Assembly (NCBI GenBank): GCA_977017575.1 | Contig: CDRNVI010000033.1 | Location: 113,516-177,515, forward strand | DNA: 64,000 bases | Direction of reading: 5' to 3' | Source: Paramoeba atlantica | Taxonomy: Eukaryota; Discosea | Shown here: in pieces, positions 17,958-27,459 of the stretch | Numbering within the stretch: the stretch's first letter is position 1 | How the letters are laid out: each line of letters starts with the position of its first letter | Translations under genes and position numbers: made by a program | Notes under the pieces: generated by a model | What the model saw: only the letters and a program-made list of their open reading frames with translations | What the model was told of the DNA's origin: nothing | The model's database searches: none

Positions 17958-18659
17958 ATGGAAAATAGGTCAGTGCGTCGGGGTTGTAAATATAAGAAAG
18001 AAAGGGCTCATCGTGCGAAAGAAACTACAATCGATGCTTTTGAGTTCGTTGAACGTAACGTTCTCTTTTTCGTGAATCCTTTCGAAGGTCTGCGCACGAT
18101 TCCTTTTGATTTTGATCAAACGTCTAATGTACGAACAAGCAGAGGTAGTTCAGGTACCAAATCAATAAATGTGTGTGGATGTCACGAATTTTATTCTACT
18201 AAATCAGAATTAGGTATTCTACCCAATGAGTCGTGCGAAGCTTATGCAGAGGTTGAAAATTTTTGTGTAAACCACCACGAAGAGCGAGCTCATTGTGTAC
18301 ACGGACTTCTTGAGGGGTCAGGATTATTACGGGATATAGATTATATGGTTCATAATCCTCTACGGATTGCTAGTTACACTCAACTATATATTTTGTTTAT
18401 TTGGCATGGAGAGAACTCCTGGGTAACCCGTCCATATTGGCATCTCGCATACATGGCTCTCGATGTTGCGCGGCACTATGAATCAAGCTGGGATCTTTCT
18501 CGAACCCATGATGAATTCGAATCAAGTATATTCTTATTAAAATGTCGTAACGATTTCTATAAAGGTCGTGAACATGAATTGATGACAAGTATAGTCTTTA
18601 CAAGTAACGATTCTTTACATCAATGGATAGCAGAGCATTCTGAAAATACAGAAAAATAA
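17958..18659 (+). CDS. Hypothetical protein, Cys/His-rich N-terminal half
   Basis: A 233-residue protein I do not recognise. Residues ~70-115 contain several Cys and His (VCGCHEF, NESCEAYAE, FCVNHHEERAHCVHG) that could bind zinc, but the spacing fits no family I know. The C-terminal half is predicted helical and rich in Trp and Tyr (YILFIWHGENSWVTRPYWHL). It sits between an LRR gene and a MITE, a region with much repeat activity, so it may be lineage-specific. ATG at 17958 is the first in frame. Confidence 0.5.
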   Translation: MENRSVRRGCKYKKERAHRAKETTIDAFEFVERNVLFFVNPFEGLRTIPFDFDQTSNVRTSRGSSGTKSINVCGCHEFYSTKSELGILPNESCEAYAEVENFCVNHHEERAHCVHGLLEGSGLLRDIDYMVHNPLRIASYTQLYILFIWHGENSWVTRPYWHLAYMALDVARHYESSWDLSRTHDEFESSIFLLKCRNDFYKGREHELMTSIVFTSNDSLHQWIAEHSENTEK

Positions 18660-18937
18660 GTATAGAAAATTTTCCTCTTGTAACGTTTTGAACCTCTGAC
18701 TTCGGGAGCTATGCTGCCGAAGTGGGTGGTCTCGGACGATAGCCTATCATAGGACGATAAATATTTTTTGACATAGTCAAGCCAATATTACTCGAACTTT
18801 CTCTGTTTGTTTGTTCCCCTTTTTTCAATAATCGAGGATAGAGCGGTAGTTATACAACCACCGCAATAGTTTAACATTCATGATTTTTATTAGCCGGACG
18901 GATCCAATGCTATTTTTTGTTTCATAATTTCAGTATA
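18660..18937. other. Intergenic with two small palindromes
   Basis: A near-perfect hairpin (ACTTCGGGAGC / GCTGCCGAAGT with a TAT loop) lies at about 18,700-18,724. A 22-bp near-palindrome (GCGGTAGTT...AACCACCGC) lies at 18,843-18,864 and has an inverted partner at 31,968. No gene seen. Confidence 0.5.
18843..18864. repeat. Dispersed 22-bp near-palindrome, copy 1
   Basis: Arms GCGGTAGTT and AACCACCGC differ from perfect symmetry at one position. Flanking bases (ATCGAGGATAGA upstream) are also shared, in reverse complement, with the copy at 31,968-31,989, so at least ~40 bp is repeated. Confidence 0.6.
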
Positions 18938-19275
18938 CTCCCCCTCTGATTAATTTTGGTAAATGGACTTTTTTTTAATTTTTCTCCCCCATTATTTTGA
19001 TAATGATTTATCAAAAGATTCTATTTTTGATAAATAATAAATCAATTGTTTGCCTCGTTTCTATATATTTCGTTCTCTAGAACAGCGAAGTCACAATTTT
19101 TTCAGTTCGAATACCCAAAATGCCCCAAATCTGGGGTAAAAAGTTGCCGTTTTCGCCCAGAAATCGGGTATTTTTTCCCGAAAGCTGTTTTCAATTCTTA
19201 TTTATTTTGATAAATGATAAATGGTAATAATAAGTCACTTTTATTTATTATTATCAAAATTAATCAGAGGGGGAG
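18938..19275. mobile_element. Stowaway-like MITE (338 bp, non-coding)
   Basis: Terminal inverted repeats CTCCCCCTCTGATTAATTTT (left) and its reverse complement (right, ending CAGAGGGGGAG) are flanked by TA on both sides (18936-18937 and 19276-19277). The CTCCCxC terminus, TA duplication and lack of coding capacity fit a Stowaway-type derivative of a Tc1/mariner element. Inner parts are AT-rich with further inverted symmetry (GATAATGATTTATCAAAAG). It ends 83 bp before the ATG of the CCCH/RS gene. Confidence 0.85.
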
Positions 19276-19358
19276 TACACATTTTGAGGATTGATCATTT
19301 CATATTTCACAAAATTTGAAGTTGGTTGTCAAAAGATAAATCAAGGCTTTCATACACT

Positions 19359-20894
19359 ATGAGTGGTCTGGGAAGAGACTCGGAAAAGAATTCAGTGAGT
19401 TTAAGTGCCGAATCGCTTCCCAAAGTACATCATGAGCCGCCACAACACTTCGTATTGGCACACTACGGAAACACGCCAGGCACGTACTGGTGTCCGCAAT
19501 ACATTCCCCGCGACGATACGATTGTGCAGCGACTTAGTACAGCGTTCTCGCTCGTTATTGATCCAGCTTCCGAACAACTTCCACAACCACCGGTTCAAAT
19601 TTTCGTCCGTTCGATATGTGTGTCTTACCTCATTGCGTCAGAATGCTTACTTCAACAAAGTTGCCCCCACCTCCATAAAGGCGAAAAGGAGATTCAAACA
19701 GAAGTAAGAAAACGATTACGACGCGAAAATACAGTGGGAACCATTCCAGAGTCAGTTGATATTTCGGAACAGAAGGAACCATGCGTCAGCACGGAAAAAA
19801 TTGCTGAATGGGTAAAGACACAACCTCGATTTTGGTTAGCCACTTTTTCCACGAATCGAGTAATTCTCTGGCTTCGACGATTCGAGGAAGTCGTACAGGG
19901 ACGGCCATGGGATTCGTCCCGGTGGCTAATTACTCCTTTACAGGGTATTGTTTTGGTGTGTGACCCACATATTCCTGACTTAGCTCATGCCGAACCAATT
20001 CAACTTTATTCAAGATTGATATGTAAAAACTATTTTCAATCACTAACATGTGATCGTCCAAACTGTACGCTACTGCATCGCTTGGAGTCCGAACTTCGTG
20101 AAGCTGTAGGTAAGCGATATTTTGAACTTAAGGCTATGGGCAAGTTGGATCGTCTACAACAAATTGTCCACTTTGATTCAACCGGACAGCCTACACAATT
20201 GTCAACAACTCAACTACTTCGATTACAGCTGGAACAAAAAGAGGCTCGACGTACAGCTCGCTTGACTATGAAAATACTTCAGTCAGAGAGTTTGACGGAG
20301 GATTCTAGTTCTGGTACTCAAGTGAAATTAGATGAAAAGAACGAAAGCATCTTTTCTCGGAAATTATCTCAGTCCGGTCACTCCTTTGATCCGTTGGATA
20401 GCTTGGAATCAAATAAAGGAAAAGAGGCATATACATCCTCAACGCCAAGCGCACGTAGAAATGCGTCCGATAGACCTGAAGTGAGTGATGCTTCTTCGCG
20501 AGACAGTCGCATACCATACAGAAATGGTTCGCAACATCATTCTTGGAAAAGGAGAGCTGGAAGTCGTAGTCCTAGTCGTAGTCCTAAAGTAGCACGCGCA
20601 ACCTCCTCTTCAAAGCATGGTCGAGATTACCACTGCTCCCCAGGGAACAACTCATCGTCCCGTAGAGGCCGTGAAGACAGGAGTCACAGATCAGAAATCG
20701 TCAGGAGACGATCCTCACGCTCGCCGGATCGTGATCGTGAATCTCGCATTAGAGATGATCGAAAAGGAAAATCTAATGAGTATCGAGGGGAAAGGAGAAG
20801 AAGCACTCGTGAGTCAGAGGACAGTGGTGGATACCGATCTCGTCATTCAGAACGATCTTACCGTCACTCTAGTTACGAAAAATCTTATCGATGA
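19359..20894 (+). CDS. CCCH zinc-finger / RS-domain protein, U2AF-small-subunit-like layout
   Basis: The 511-residue product (ATG at 19359; the frame is open from a TTG at 19326) has two CCCH fingers. The first, starting at CVSYLIASEC, has Cx8Cx5Cx3H spacing; the second, starting at CKNYFQSLTC, has Cx8Cx4Cx3H. About 125 residues separate them. That spacing and order match U2AF35, where a UHM-type RRM lies between the fingers. The C-terminal ~150 residues are rich in Arg-Ser and Arg-Asp/Glu dipeptides, as in splicing factors. U2AF35 recognises the 3' splice-site AG, used in trans-splicing in kinetoplastids. The UHM itself is not clear to me, so a different RNA-binding CCCH protein is possible. 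Confidence 0.7.
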   Translation: MSGLGRDSEKNSVSLSAESLPKVHHEPPQHFVLAHYGNTPGTYWCPQYIPRDDTIVQRLSTAFSLVIDPASEQLPQPPVQIFVRSICVSYLIASECLLQQSCPHLHKGEKEIQTEVRKRLRRENTVGTIPESVDISEQKEPCVSTEKIAEWVKTQPRFWLATFSTNRVILWLRRFEEVVQGRPWDSSRWLITPLQGIVLVCDPHIPDLAHAEPIQLYSRLICKNYFQSLTCDRPNCTLLHRLESELREAVGKRYFELKAMGKLDRLQQIVHFDSTGQPTQLSTTQLLRLQLEQKEARRTARLTMKILQSESLTEDSSSGTQVKLDEKNESIFSRKLSQSGHSFDPLDSLESNKGKEAYTSSTPSARRNASDRPEVSDASSRDSRIPYRNGSQHHSWKRRAGSRSPSRSPKVARATSSSKHGRDYHCSPGNNSSSRRGREDRSHRSEIVRRRSSRSPDRDRESRIRDDRKGKSNEYRGERRRSTRESEDSGGYRSRHSERSYRHSSYEKSYR

Positions 20895-21318
20895 CGTTAT
20901 AATTCATTACGAAAGTCTTTTAGAAGACCTTCTCTTAAGGTAGTGTTTACTACTTTTTATACTTTTATAATTGTTCGCTGGACACTACGTTTGACAATAC
21001 GCGTCTTCGTGAATAGCGCACAGAGGCAAATCGAGGTGATGTAGCGAAGCATAGTTGAGCAATGCAATAAATCGTGCTTTTTTACTCAAAGAATTGCTCT
21101 CAAAAGCACAATGCTAGATCTAGAAATATTATAGGCAACAAGTGGAGAATAAAGAAAGGATACAGAAATTATTTCATATATCTATATTATTAATATACAA
21201 CCCAGCCAACATTCAGTGCTATTTACCTTTTTGAACATACAAGGTACATGGTGGATGAAGCGAAAAGACTACCTTGGCCAAATATCGAACATTATTTATA
21301 CAACATTCAACGCTCTGT
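20895..21318. other. AT-rich intergenic spacer
   Basis: No gene, RNA or repeat recognised. Confidence 0.5.
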
Positions 21319-23448
21319 ATGTTTTACAGTATTTTTCTAAAATCAATGAATCAAATTAACCAATCGTGTGTGATTCAGCGAAAGCTACCACATAAACCAA
21401 TGGATTTGGCGACGTGGAACGCGTACGTCAAAAGTGAAGAAAACAACTCATTTCCTATAAAGACGATGTTGTTGGCCATAAAGGGTGCACTACCCATGTT
21501 ATTTTCACTTTCCTCGGATAAGAGCGCGGATTTAAAGACTCTGGCTTCGCAGCTTGGAGTCAAAAAAGATGCCGTTCGTGTAGCTTCAAAGGAGGTTATT
21601 CACAGAATCTTTGGTGCAGATGCACCGCATCCTCTTTCTGCACTGTGTATCGACGCTCTTCCGTCTTTTCCTGGTGAGTCACCGGTATCAATTGCGCTGG
21701 ACAACGAAATTTTGCAGCTTCCTGACGATTCTCTCCTTGCATGTCTTGATGTCGAAGGGTCGGGGTCTGTATTTTTGACTAAGAGAGAATTCCTCCAGTG
21801 TGTTACTCGAAACCTTTCTGGCGAAGTCTTAAACGTAAAGCTGGAAGGCTTACCAGACGGAATTTCATCTAACGTTGGGAAAAATGCTGTAGCGGAAAAG
21901 AAAGGTCACATCGAAGCGGGTATTTCTCGTCTTGGTTTAGAGGTACGAAAGGAAACTAATTTCGTTGAGTGGTACAGTCAAATCTTAACAAGGTCGGAGC
22001 TGATCGAGTACTATGATATTTCTGGGTGCTACATTCTTCGTCCGTGGGCGTATGAAATATGGGAGAACGTAAAGTCTTGGTTTGACCGTCGCATCAAAGC
22101 TATAGGTGTGAAAAACTGCTATTTTCCAATGTTTGTGAGCAAGAGTGGTCTTGAGCGTGAAATGGGGCACATTGAAGGTTTTGCCGCCGAGGTGGCATGG
22201 GTCACCAAAAGCGGGAACTCGGACCTTTCCGAACCTATTGCAATTCGTCCCACCTCGGAAACAGTAATGTACCCGAGTTATGCAAAATGGATTCGTAGTC
22301 ACCGAGATTTGCCCCTGCGATTAAACCAGTGGTGCAACGTCGTGAGATGGGAATTCAGTCACCCTACTCCGTTTATTCGCACGCGTGAGTTTCTGTGGCA
22401 AGAAGGTCACACCGCATGGGAGAGCCAAGAACAAGCTGGTGCGGAAGTAACGGAAATTTTAGGGCTATACAGACGGGTGTACGAAGAGTTGCTTGCAGTC
22501 CCCGTTATTCCTGGTACGAAAACCGAAAAGGAAAAGTTTGCCGGAGGTCTGTACACAACAACTGTCGAAGCCTTTGTCCCCTCCACTGGCCGCGGCTGTC
22601 AGGCGGCTACTTCACATTGTCTAGGGCAAAATTTTGCCAAAATGTTTGGCATTGAATTTGAGGACGATAAAAAACAGAAACGCTTGGTGTGGCAGAACAG
22701 CTGGGGTCTAACCACGCGCTCTCTCGGGTTACTTATCATGGTACACGGTGATGATAAAGGTCTGGTATTACCACCGCGTGTGGCTCCCTACCAGGTTGTC
22801 ATTATCCCGTGCGGTATTACGGCCTCCATGGACGCCGATTTGCGTCAACGATTACTTTCTAGCGTGAACAAATTAGCGCGTGAACTGGGGGACCAGGATG
22901 TGCGGGTTCATGCGGATACCCGAGTGCACTATTCTCCTGGCTGGAAATACAACTACTGGGAGCTCAAAGGAGTGCCACTGAGAATTGAGTTCGGTCCCAA
23001 AGAGCTGGATGGTCAGACGTACACAGTGTGTCTGCGGCACGACGGAATTAAGACAACCGTAAGGAAGAATTATTTAGTATCTGACATTAACGTGGTGCTT
23101 GAGCGCATTCAGAAGGAGATGTTTGAAAGAGCTCAAGCAGTTCGTAAGGAAAGAATAATGAGGGTGTCGAATTGGGTGGAATTTGTATCTGTCTTGAACA
23201 AAAAATGTTGCCTTCTTTCTCCGTGGTGTGGTAGAGAAGTATGTGAAGACAATATTAAGAAGGTGAGTGCGGAGGAAAGCAAGCAACTGCTACAGGCTGA
23301 TGAAGAGGATACGCGGGCTCCAAGCATGGGGGCCAAGGCACTTTGCATACCTTTTGATCAAACGCACAATGTTAGCGACCAGAAGTGCATATTTCCGGGA
23401 TGTAATGAAATGGCAAAGTTTGAAGTTTTGTTCGGAAGATCTTATTGA
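21319..23448 (+). CDS. ProRS: Prolyl-tRNA synthetase with N-terminal YbaK/ProX-type domain
   Basis: Eukaryotic/archaeal-type ProRS. The catalytic core (from ~residue 215) has IAIRPTSETVMYPSYAKWI, the motif 2 region WEFSHPTPFIRTREFLWQEG, motif 3 region NSWGLTTRSLG, and PGWKYNYWELKGVPLRIEFG in the anticodon-binding domain. A C-terminal zinc-binding-like end with CIPF and FPGCNE follows. The N-terminal ~190 residues resemble a YbaK/ProX trans-editing domain (GKNAVAEKK), a fusion known from kinetoplastids and apicomplexans, where it deacylates Ala-tRNA(Pro). The frame opens from a TTG at 21274; ATG choices are 21319, 21346 and 21400. An AG at about 21329 would, if used for trans-splicing, favour 21346 or 21400. 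Confidence 0.95.
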   Translation: MFYSIFLKSMNQINQSCVIQRKLPHKPMDLATWNAYVKSEENNSFPIKTMLLAIKGALPMLFSLSSDKSADLKTLASQLGVKKDAVRVASKEVIHRIFGADAPHPLSALCIDALPSFPGESPVSIALDNEILQLPDDSLLACLDVEGSGSVFLTKREFLQCVTRNLSGEVLNVKLEGLPDGISSNVGKNAVAEKKGHIEAGISRLGLEVRKETNFVEWYSQILTRSELIEYYDISGCYILRPWAYEIWENVKSWFDRRIKAIGVKNCYFPMFVSKSGLEREMGHIEGFAAEVAWVTKSGNSDLSEPIAIRPTSETVMYPSYAKWIRSHRDLPLRLNQWCNVVRWEFSHPTPFIRTREFLWQEGHTAWESQEQAGAEVTEILGLYRRVYEELLAVPVIPGTKTEKEKFAGGLYTTTVEAFVPSTGRGCQAATSHCLGQNFAKMFGIEFEDDKKQKRLVWQNSWGLTTRSLGLLIMVHGDDKGLVLPPRVAPYQVVIIPCGITASMDADLRQRLLSSVNKLARELGDQDVRVHADTRVHYSPGWKYNYWELKGVPLRIEFGPKELDGQTYTVCLRHDGIKTTVRKNYLVSDINVVLERIQKEMFERAQAVRKERIMRVSNWVEFVSVLNKKCCLLSPWCGREVCEDNIKKVSAEESKQLLQADEEDTRAPSMGAKALCIPFDQTHNVSDQKCIFPGCNEMAKFEVLFGRSY

Positions 23449-23774
23449 AACTTCTATTATTGTTTTAGTGGTGTAAATCTCATATCTTACAGTATGCTTT
23501 ACACAAATTTTATGACGTATTACATGGCTTTTTTTGGAAATTTGTCAGCTCGAAAACTGCGAGTGTAAGATATCTTTGGCAAACGCTTCGTCGCTAAAGT
23601 TTTACTCATTTTTTATTCGTGTGTCCCACAGCAAATAGTATTTCACACAGCAAATATTACGTGTTTATCCAAGGATCGATTTTTGTTTATGCACGCTACT
23701 TTCTAAAACTAGTACATAAAATGTTGGGATCTTTTACAATCTTATTTTACAATCTTATTTTCATCTGAATTCGA
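23449..23774. other. AT-rich intergenic spacer
   Basis: Contains small direct repeats (TTTACAATCTTATTT twice near 23,734-23,760; CACAGCAAATA twice near 23,628-23,656). No gene seen. Confidence 0.5.
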
Positions 23775-24713
23775 ATGCAATATTCGTTTTCCGTTGCCAC
23801 AACGCGGTTACGAATGCAGTACGCCAGCGCATTGCGACATTGCTTTCTTTTGAGAAACACACCGAATGAAGCCATCATCTCTTATCAAAGAAGGTACTAC
23901 AATTTCACGTTCCGATTATTAAAATCCGGTAGTTCTCTGGACACTTTTCCAGATGACGTCTCCCGTTCAAAAATGGGTAGCAAATCGCTCAAAGCTGATG
24001 GCGACGTTCCAGTCACGAATGTTTCCGATGGTGACAGTACAAATACATCTTCGAAAACCAACATATCTTCGATAACGTACGTTTCACATACTGAAAGATT
24101 CGTTTGTGAAACCGAATCTCCCGAGTTGACTGATTATGGGGATATCCCAACTATCACCGTCTCTGATTCTAGCGCGGAAGAGATGAAGAGCTACTCTCCT
24201 ATATCCCTCATTTCCGTTTTGGGCAAAGAATCAAGAGCTCGAGCTGACCATATCGATTGCAGTCAGCAAAAAGATAAAATGGGCGAAAATTTTGATTCAA
24301 GGAAATCATCCGATAATCCCCATCATCTTAATATGTCGAAGGATGAAACATTAGAGAGTATTGCGGTCGAGGACAGCTCTATAAATTTTTCGGATGATGT
24401 TCATGATTCTCTGAACGCAGGCGAGATGCTCACGGAAAAATTGGGAACAGAAATTAACACAGAAGTTGAATTAGAAATGCAGGCGAATATTACCATTATG
24501 GAAGATAAAACATCTGAGGATGCTTGTTCGACCTTTACAACGGAAGACTCATTAGAGTTCCAGGAGCTTGAGGTAGGGGAATTGCAAAGTGCCGAAACCG
24601 TTAAGGTGACGCCTAACGATAAGGGAGTCGCCACGGAGACTTCGGAATTAGAAGATAGTGATTGGCTAGAAGGGAGTCTTTTCGATTCAGAGAATTCCTT
24701 CAAGGGGCCTTGA
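23775..24713 (+). CDS. Hypothetical acidic protein, possible mitochondrial presequence
   Basis: A 312-residue protein I do not recognise. The first ~50 residues are rich in Arg, Ser, Thr and Tyr with no acids (SVATTRLRMQYASALRHCF), as in a mitochondrial targeting peptide. The rest is acidic, with many Glu, Asp, Ser and Thr, and looks disordered; it ends in a short acidic WLEGSLFDSE segment. There is no membrane helix or catalytic motif. Together with the acidic protein at 6,932 it suggests the lineage has several such disordered proteins. Confidence 0.5.
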   Translation: MQYSFSVATTRLRMQYASALRHCFLLRNTPNEAIISYQRRYYNFTFRLLKSGSSLDTFPDDVSRSKMGSKSLKADGDVPVTNVSDGDSTNTSSKTNISSITYVSHTERFVCETESPELTDYGDIPTITVSDSSAEEMKSYSPISLISVLGKESRARADHIDCSQQKDKMGENFDSRKSSDNPHHLNMSKDETLESIAVEDSSINFSDDVHDSLNAGEMLTEKLGTEINTEVELEMQANITIMEDKTSEDACSTFTTEDSLEFQELEVGELQSAETVKVTPNDKGVATETSELEDSDWLEGSLFDSENSFKGP

Positions 24714-25521
24714 ATTTCATTGAATTTTATGCCTTGCTACGCGATTTCGGGATCAAAATCGAACTCTTCGACTTAACACCTTTCAATTCTTTTGTAAAAA
24801 AGACCCCCTTTTCAACCTTTACTGGAGTTCAGTAATCTCCCGAACTTGCTATTCCGAAACACTAATTGAGCTACCACATTCACCTTCGAATATATCCCAT
24901 GTGACTGTGATCAGAACACCTCACTACTGTACTCTTGTTACTTAGATAATAAGAGCGGAATCACAACTACGCTTTTTATTTCATCAATCATTTTTGGAGG
25001 ACGAGATTACTGGAGAACGAGCTTGTTTGTGACGTCTCACCCGCAGCTATGAAGTCAGTATTGCAGATGCGATGCTGTATGTCTTCCAATGTCCCGAAAC
25101 AGTAAAAAATCCATTGAAAGGTGGATTGAATGCTTCGTCGCCTAAGTTCATAGGCAGCCGTTTTGAAAATCTTTGGTCGAGGTGCAGCGAAGAGGAACAA
25201 AAAAATTAGAAGTTACCTTGGTATTGGTCGTAATGAGGTCATAGTGAGAAAGAGCAAAAGTCCTTTTCGTAACCTTTCTGTTAAATGTATCTTGTACTTC
25301 GTACAAAAATAACTTTATAAACGAAATTTACATGTCATAAATTATACATCAAAATACTGGTACATCAATGTGTTCCAGACGCCATACTACACCTACTGTA
25401 TGTAGACACATACTGTATCTAGTTTTTGGTTCCTTGCATGATGGCCAGGAATATCGAAAGTGGACTTCATTTCCCTATGCTACCCACGTGCACGATTTCG
25501 TGGAGTCTCCTCTAGCGCGAG
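24714..25521. other. Long AT-rich intergenic region
   Basis: Over 800 bp without a supported gene. Short frames on both strands (67-70 codons) show no recognisable product. No tRNA-like A/B boxes or large inverted repeats were noticed. Confidence 0.45.
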
Positions 25522-27279
25522 ATGTTTGGTTTAATATTAGTTTGTGTTTCGCGCTTATGCAAACTATGTAAAAGCATACAGTTAAAAAAGAAGTGTTCCT
25601 GTAATGGTCAGCTAAAATTGGACAGCGGAAGATACGTTTATTGGATGCAGCTTGACTCAGAGGTTCCCTCTTCTGATGTAAAAGATTCAACAACTCCCAT
25701 TGACGAAGTGCTGGATAATACCAACTCGTCGGAAATGATTTTACAGAGAGAATCCCAATCAACTTCATTATCCGTGGAGGGATCAGAGGTCTATACGTTT
25801 GCCAGACTCGGCTCGTTTTTTCGTGAGTTGTCCTTAAATTTGCCCCCATTCTTTGTTTGCTCTTCGCACTTGAATTTTCTTGATGGACCTCACAATTTTT
25901 ATCGTGAGCTGCAGAATCTAATTACTACGGCGACAAGACGGTTAGTTCTGGCATCTCTTTATTTCAGCGGCAATACCAATGCTGAAAGATTGCTCTTGAA
26001 GTTACTACGCGCTCAGCTAGAAAAAATGCCCTTACTTAAGGTGTATCTCATCTTTGATTACAATCGAATGAAGCGTAGTGGGGAGTATGCTGCAGTATTC
26101 TTCGAAGAATTGAAGAAATCTTTTCCGGATCGCGTTTACTACGCACTTTTTCGAGTCCCAATGACACCTTTTTGGGTAAATTGGGTCAACAATAAAAAGT
26201 TGCGAGAATTTGCGGGTGTTTTTCACATTAAAATGTACGTTTCTGATAACACAGTTCTATGGTCAGGTGCCAATCTCTCTGAGCACTACTTCACGTCACG
26301 TACGGATCGGTACATGAAAATTCGTGACGAGCCGGATCTCTGCGATTGGTGCCTCAAACTTGCCGAAGCACTATGGAACTACGCGCATTCGCAAATGAAC
26401 GGATGCATGGATGCTACAGGTAGTATTGGAAGTACATGTACATCTGACTCTCTCATTAAAGTGGCGAATTTAGTGAATACAAACATCTCTCTATATGATG
26501 TCCTTAGTCCCTTTTGCAGACCAGCTCCTGTGACGTCAACAGTAACAGATACTGTGATTTTTCCGTATCTTCAACTTGGAACCGTCGGTCTTTTCTACGA
26601 CAGCATTGTTACTGTACGTTTATTGCAGCATGCACGGACTATACCTAGCAGTCATGCTGTCATATCTAGCGCCTATTTTAATTTTACAAACGAAGTTTTA
26701 CGCACAACTCTTCAAGAAGCAAGGAATGAGGTGCATATTATTACTTCCGCCCTGGAATGCAATTCTTTTCACGGGGGCACTGGGATTACTCGTTTTGTTC
26801 CTCGTATGTATGCTTACCTCGCTCGCTCTTTTCATCGTATTGTACGGGATTATGGGCAATCACATCGCTTGAAACTTTGGACTTGGGAAAAGGCGGATTC
26901 TACTTATCACGGAAAAGGGTTCTGGCTTACACTACAGGAATGCGCAGCAAGGAAATATGCGCGCGATTCTTCACATGACCCGAGAAATCTTGAAGCAAAG
27001 CGGCATTCAAGATGTCCTGCCATGACCATCGGAAGCAGCAATTTGGGTAAACGGTCAGAAGAAAGGGACTTGGAGCTGAATATCCTTATTTTGACAGCCA
27101 ATTCCGAGCTACAAAAATGCTTTTCCGAAGAGAGAAATTATATTTTTAAGCGGGCTTCACTAATTGATGATGTTACTCCATTACGGAAACCAAACGAACA
27201 CCTGTATAGCGCAATGAAAAGATTTTTTCTACGCCCTTTCGTTGCTCTTCTGGCTGAGCTCGCAAAAAGTTACCTTTGA
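25522..27279 (+). CDS. PGS1: Phosphatidylglycerophosphate synthase (PLD superfamily)
   Basis: The 585-residue product has two phospholipase-D-type active sites: HIKMYVSD (H235, K237, D242) followed by SGANLSEHYFTSRTDRYM, and a second HxK in TYHGKGFW (H463, K465). The flanking YFSGNTNAERLLLKLL and GSSNLGKRSEERDLELN segments match eukaryotic PGS1, which makes phosphatidylglycerophosphate from CDP-diacylglycerol and glycerol-3-phosphate, the first committed step to cardiolipin in mitochondria. The basic N-terminus could serve as a targeting signal. ATG at 25522 is the first in frame; the family is usually ~520-560 residues. A cardiolipin-synthase-type PLD enzyme is the main alternative but fits less well. 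Confidence 0.9.
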   Translation: MFGLILVCVSRLCKLCKSIQLKKKCSCNGQLKLDSGRYVYWMQLDSEVPSSDVKDSTTPIDEVLDNTNSSEMILQRESQSTSLSVEGSEVYTFARLGSFFRELSLNLPPFFVCSSHLNFLDGPHNFYRELQNLITTATRRLVLASLYFSGNTNAERLLLKLLRAQLEKMPLLKVYLIFDYNRMKRSGEYAAVFFEELKKSFPDRVYYALFRVPMTPFWVNWVNNKKLREFAGVFHIKMYVSDNTVLWSGANLSEHYFTSRTDRYMKIRDEPDLCDWCLKLAEALWNYAHSQMNGCMDATGSIGSTCTSDSLIKVANLVNTNISLYDVLSPFCRPAPVTSTVTDTVIFPYLQLGTVGLFYDSIVTVRLLQHARTIPSSHAVISSAYFNFTNEVLRTTLQEARNEVHIITSALECNSFHGGTGITRFVPRMYAYLARSFHRIVRDYGQSHRLKLWTWEKADSTYHGKGFWLTLQECAARKYARDSSHDPRNLEAKRHSRCPAMTIGSSNLGKRSEERDLELNILILTANSELQKCFSEERNYIFKRASLIDDVTPLRKPNEHLYSAMKRFFLRPFVALLAELAKSYL

Positions 27280-27459
27280 ACCACAGGAGCTTTAGACTAA
27301 AAGGTCTTCCAAAAGGATCTCGTACAGAATTCTAATGTGTACACATCCGTTGTTTTATATCCCCAGATTCGTACGGGTTACAGTTTCGTACTTTTTTAAT
27401 TAACTATAAACTATTTGGATCTGCACTTCAATTTCAATAAACAAACATTTTTTTCACAG

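Noticed and set aside
18690-18765. Possible U6 snRNA or tRNA on the - strand (CTTCGGCAGCATA, GGTTCAAAAC)
   Set aside because: No ACAGAGA box or U6 3' stem, and no A box or acceptor pairing for a tRNA; only a hairpin is secure.
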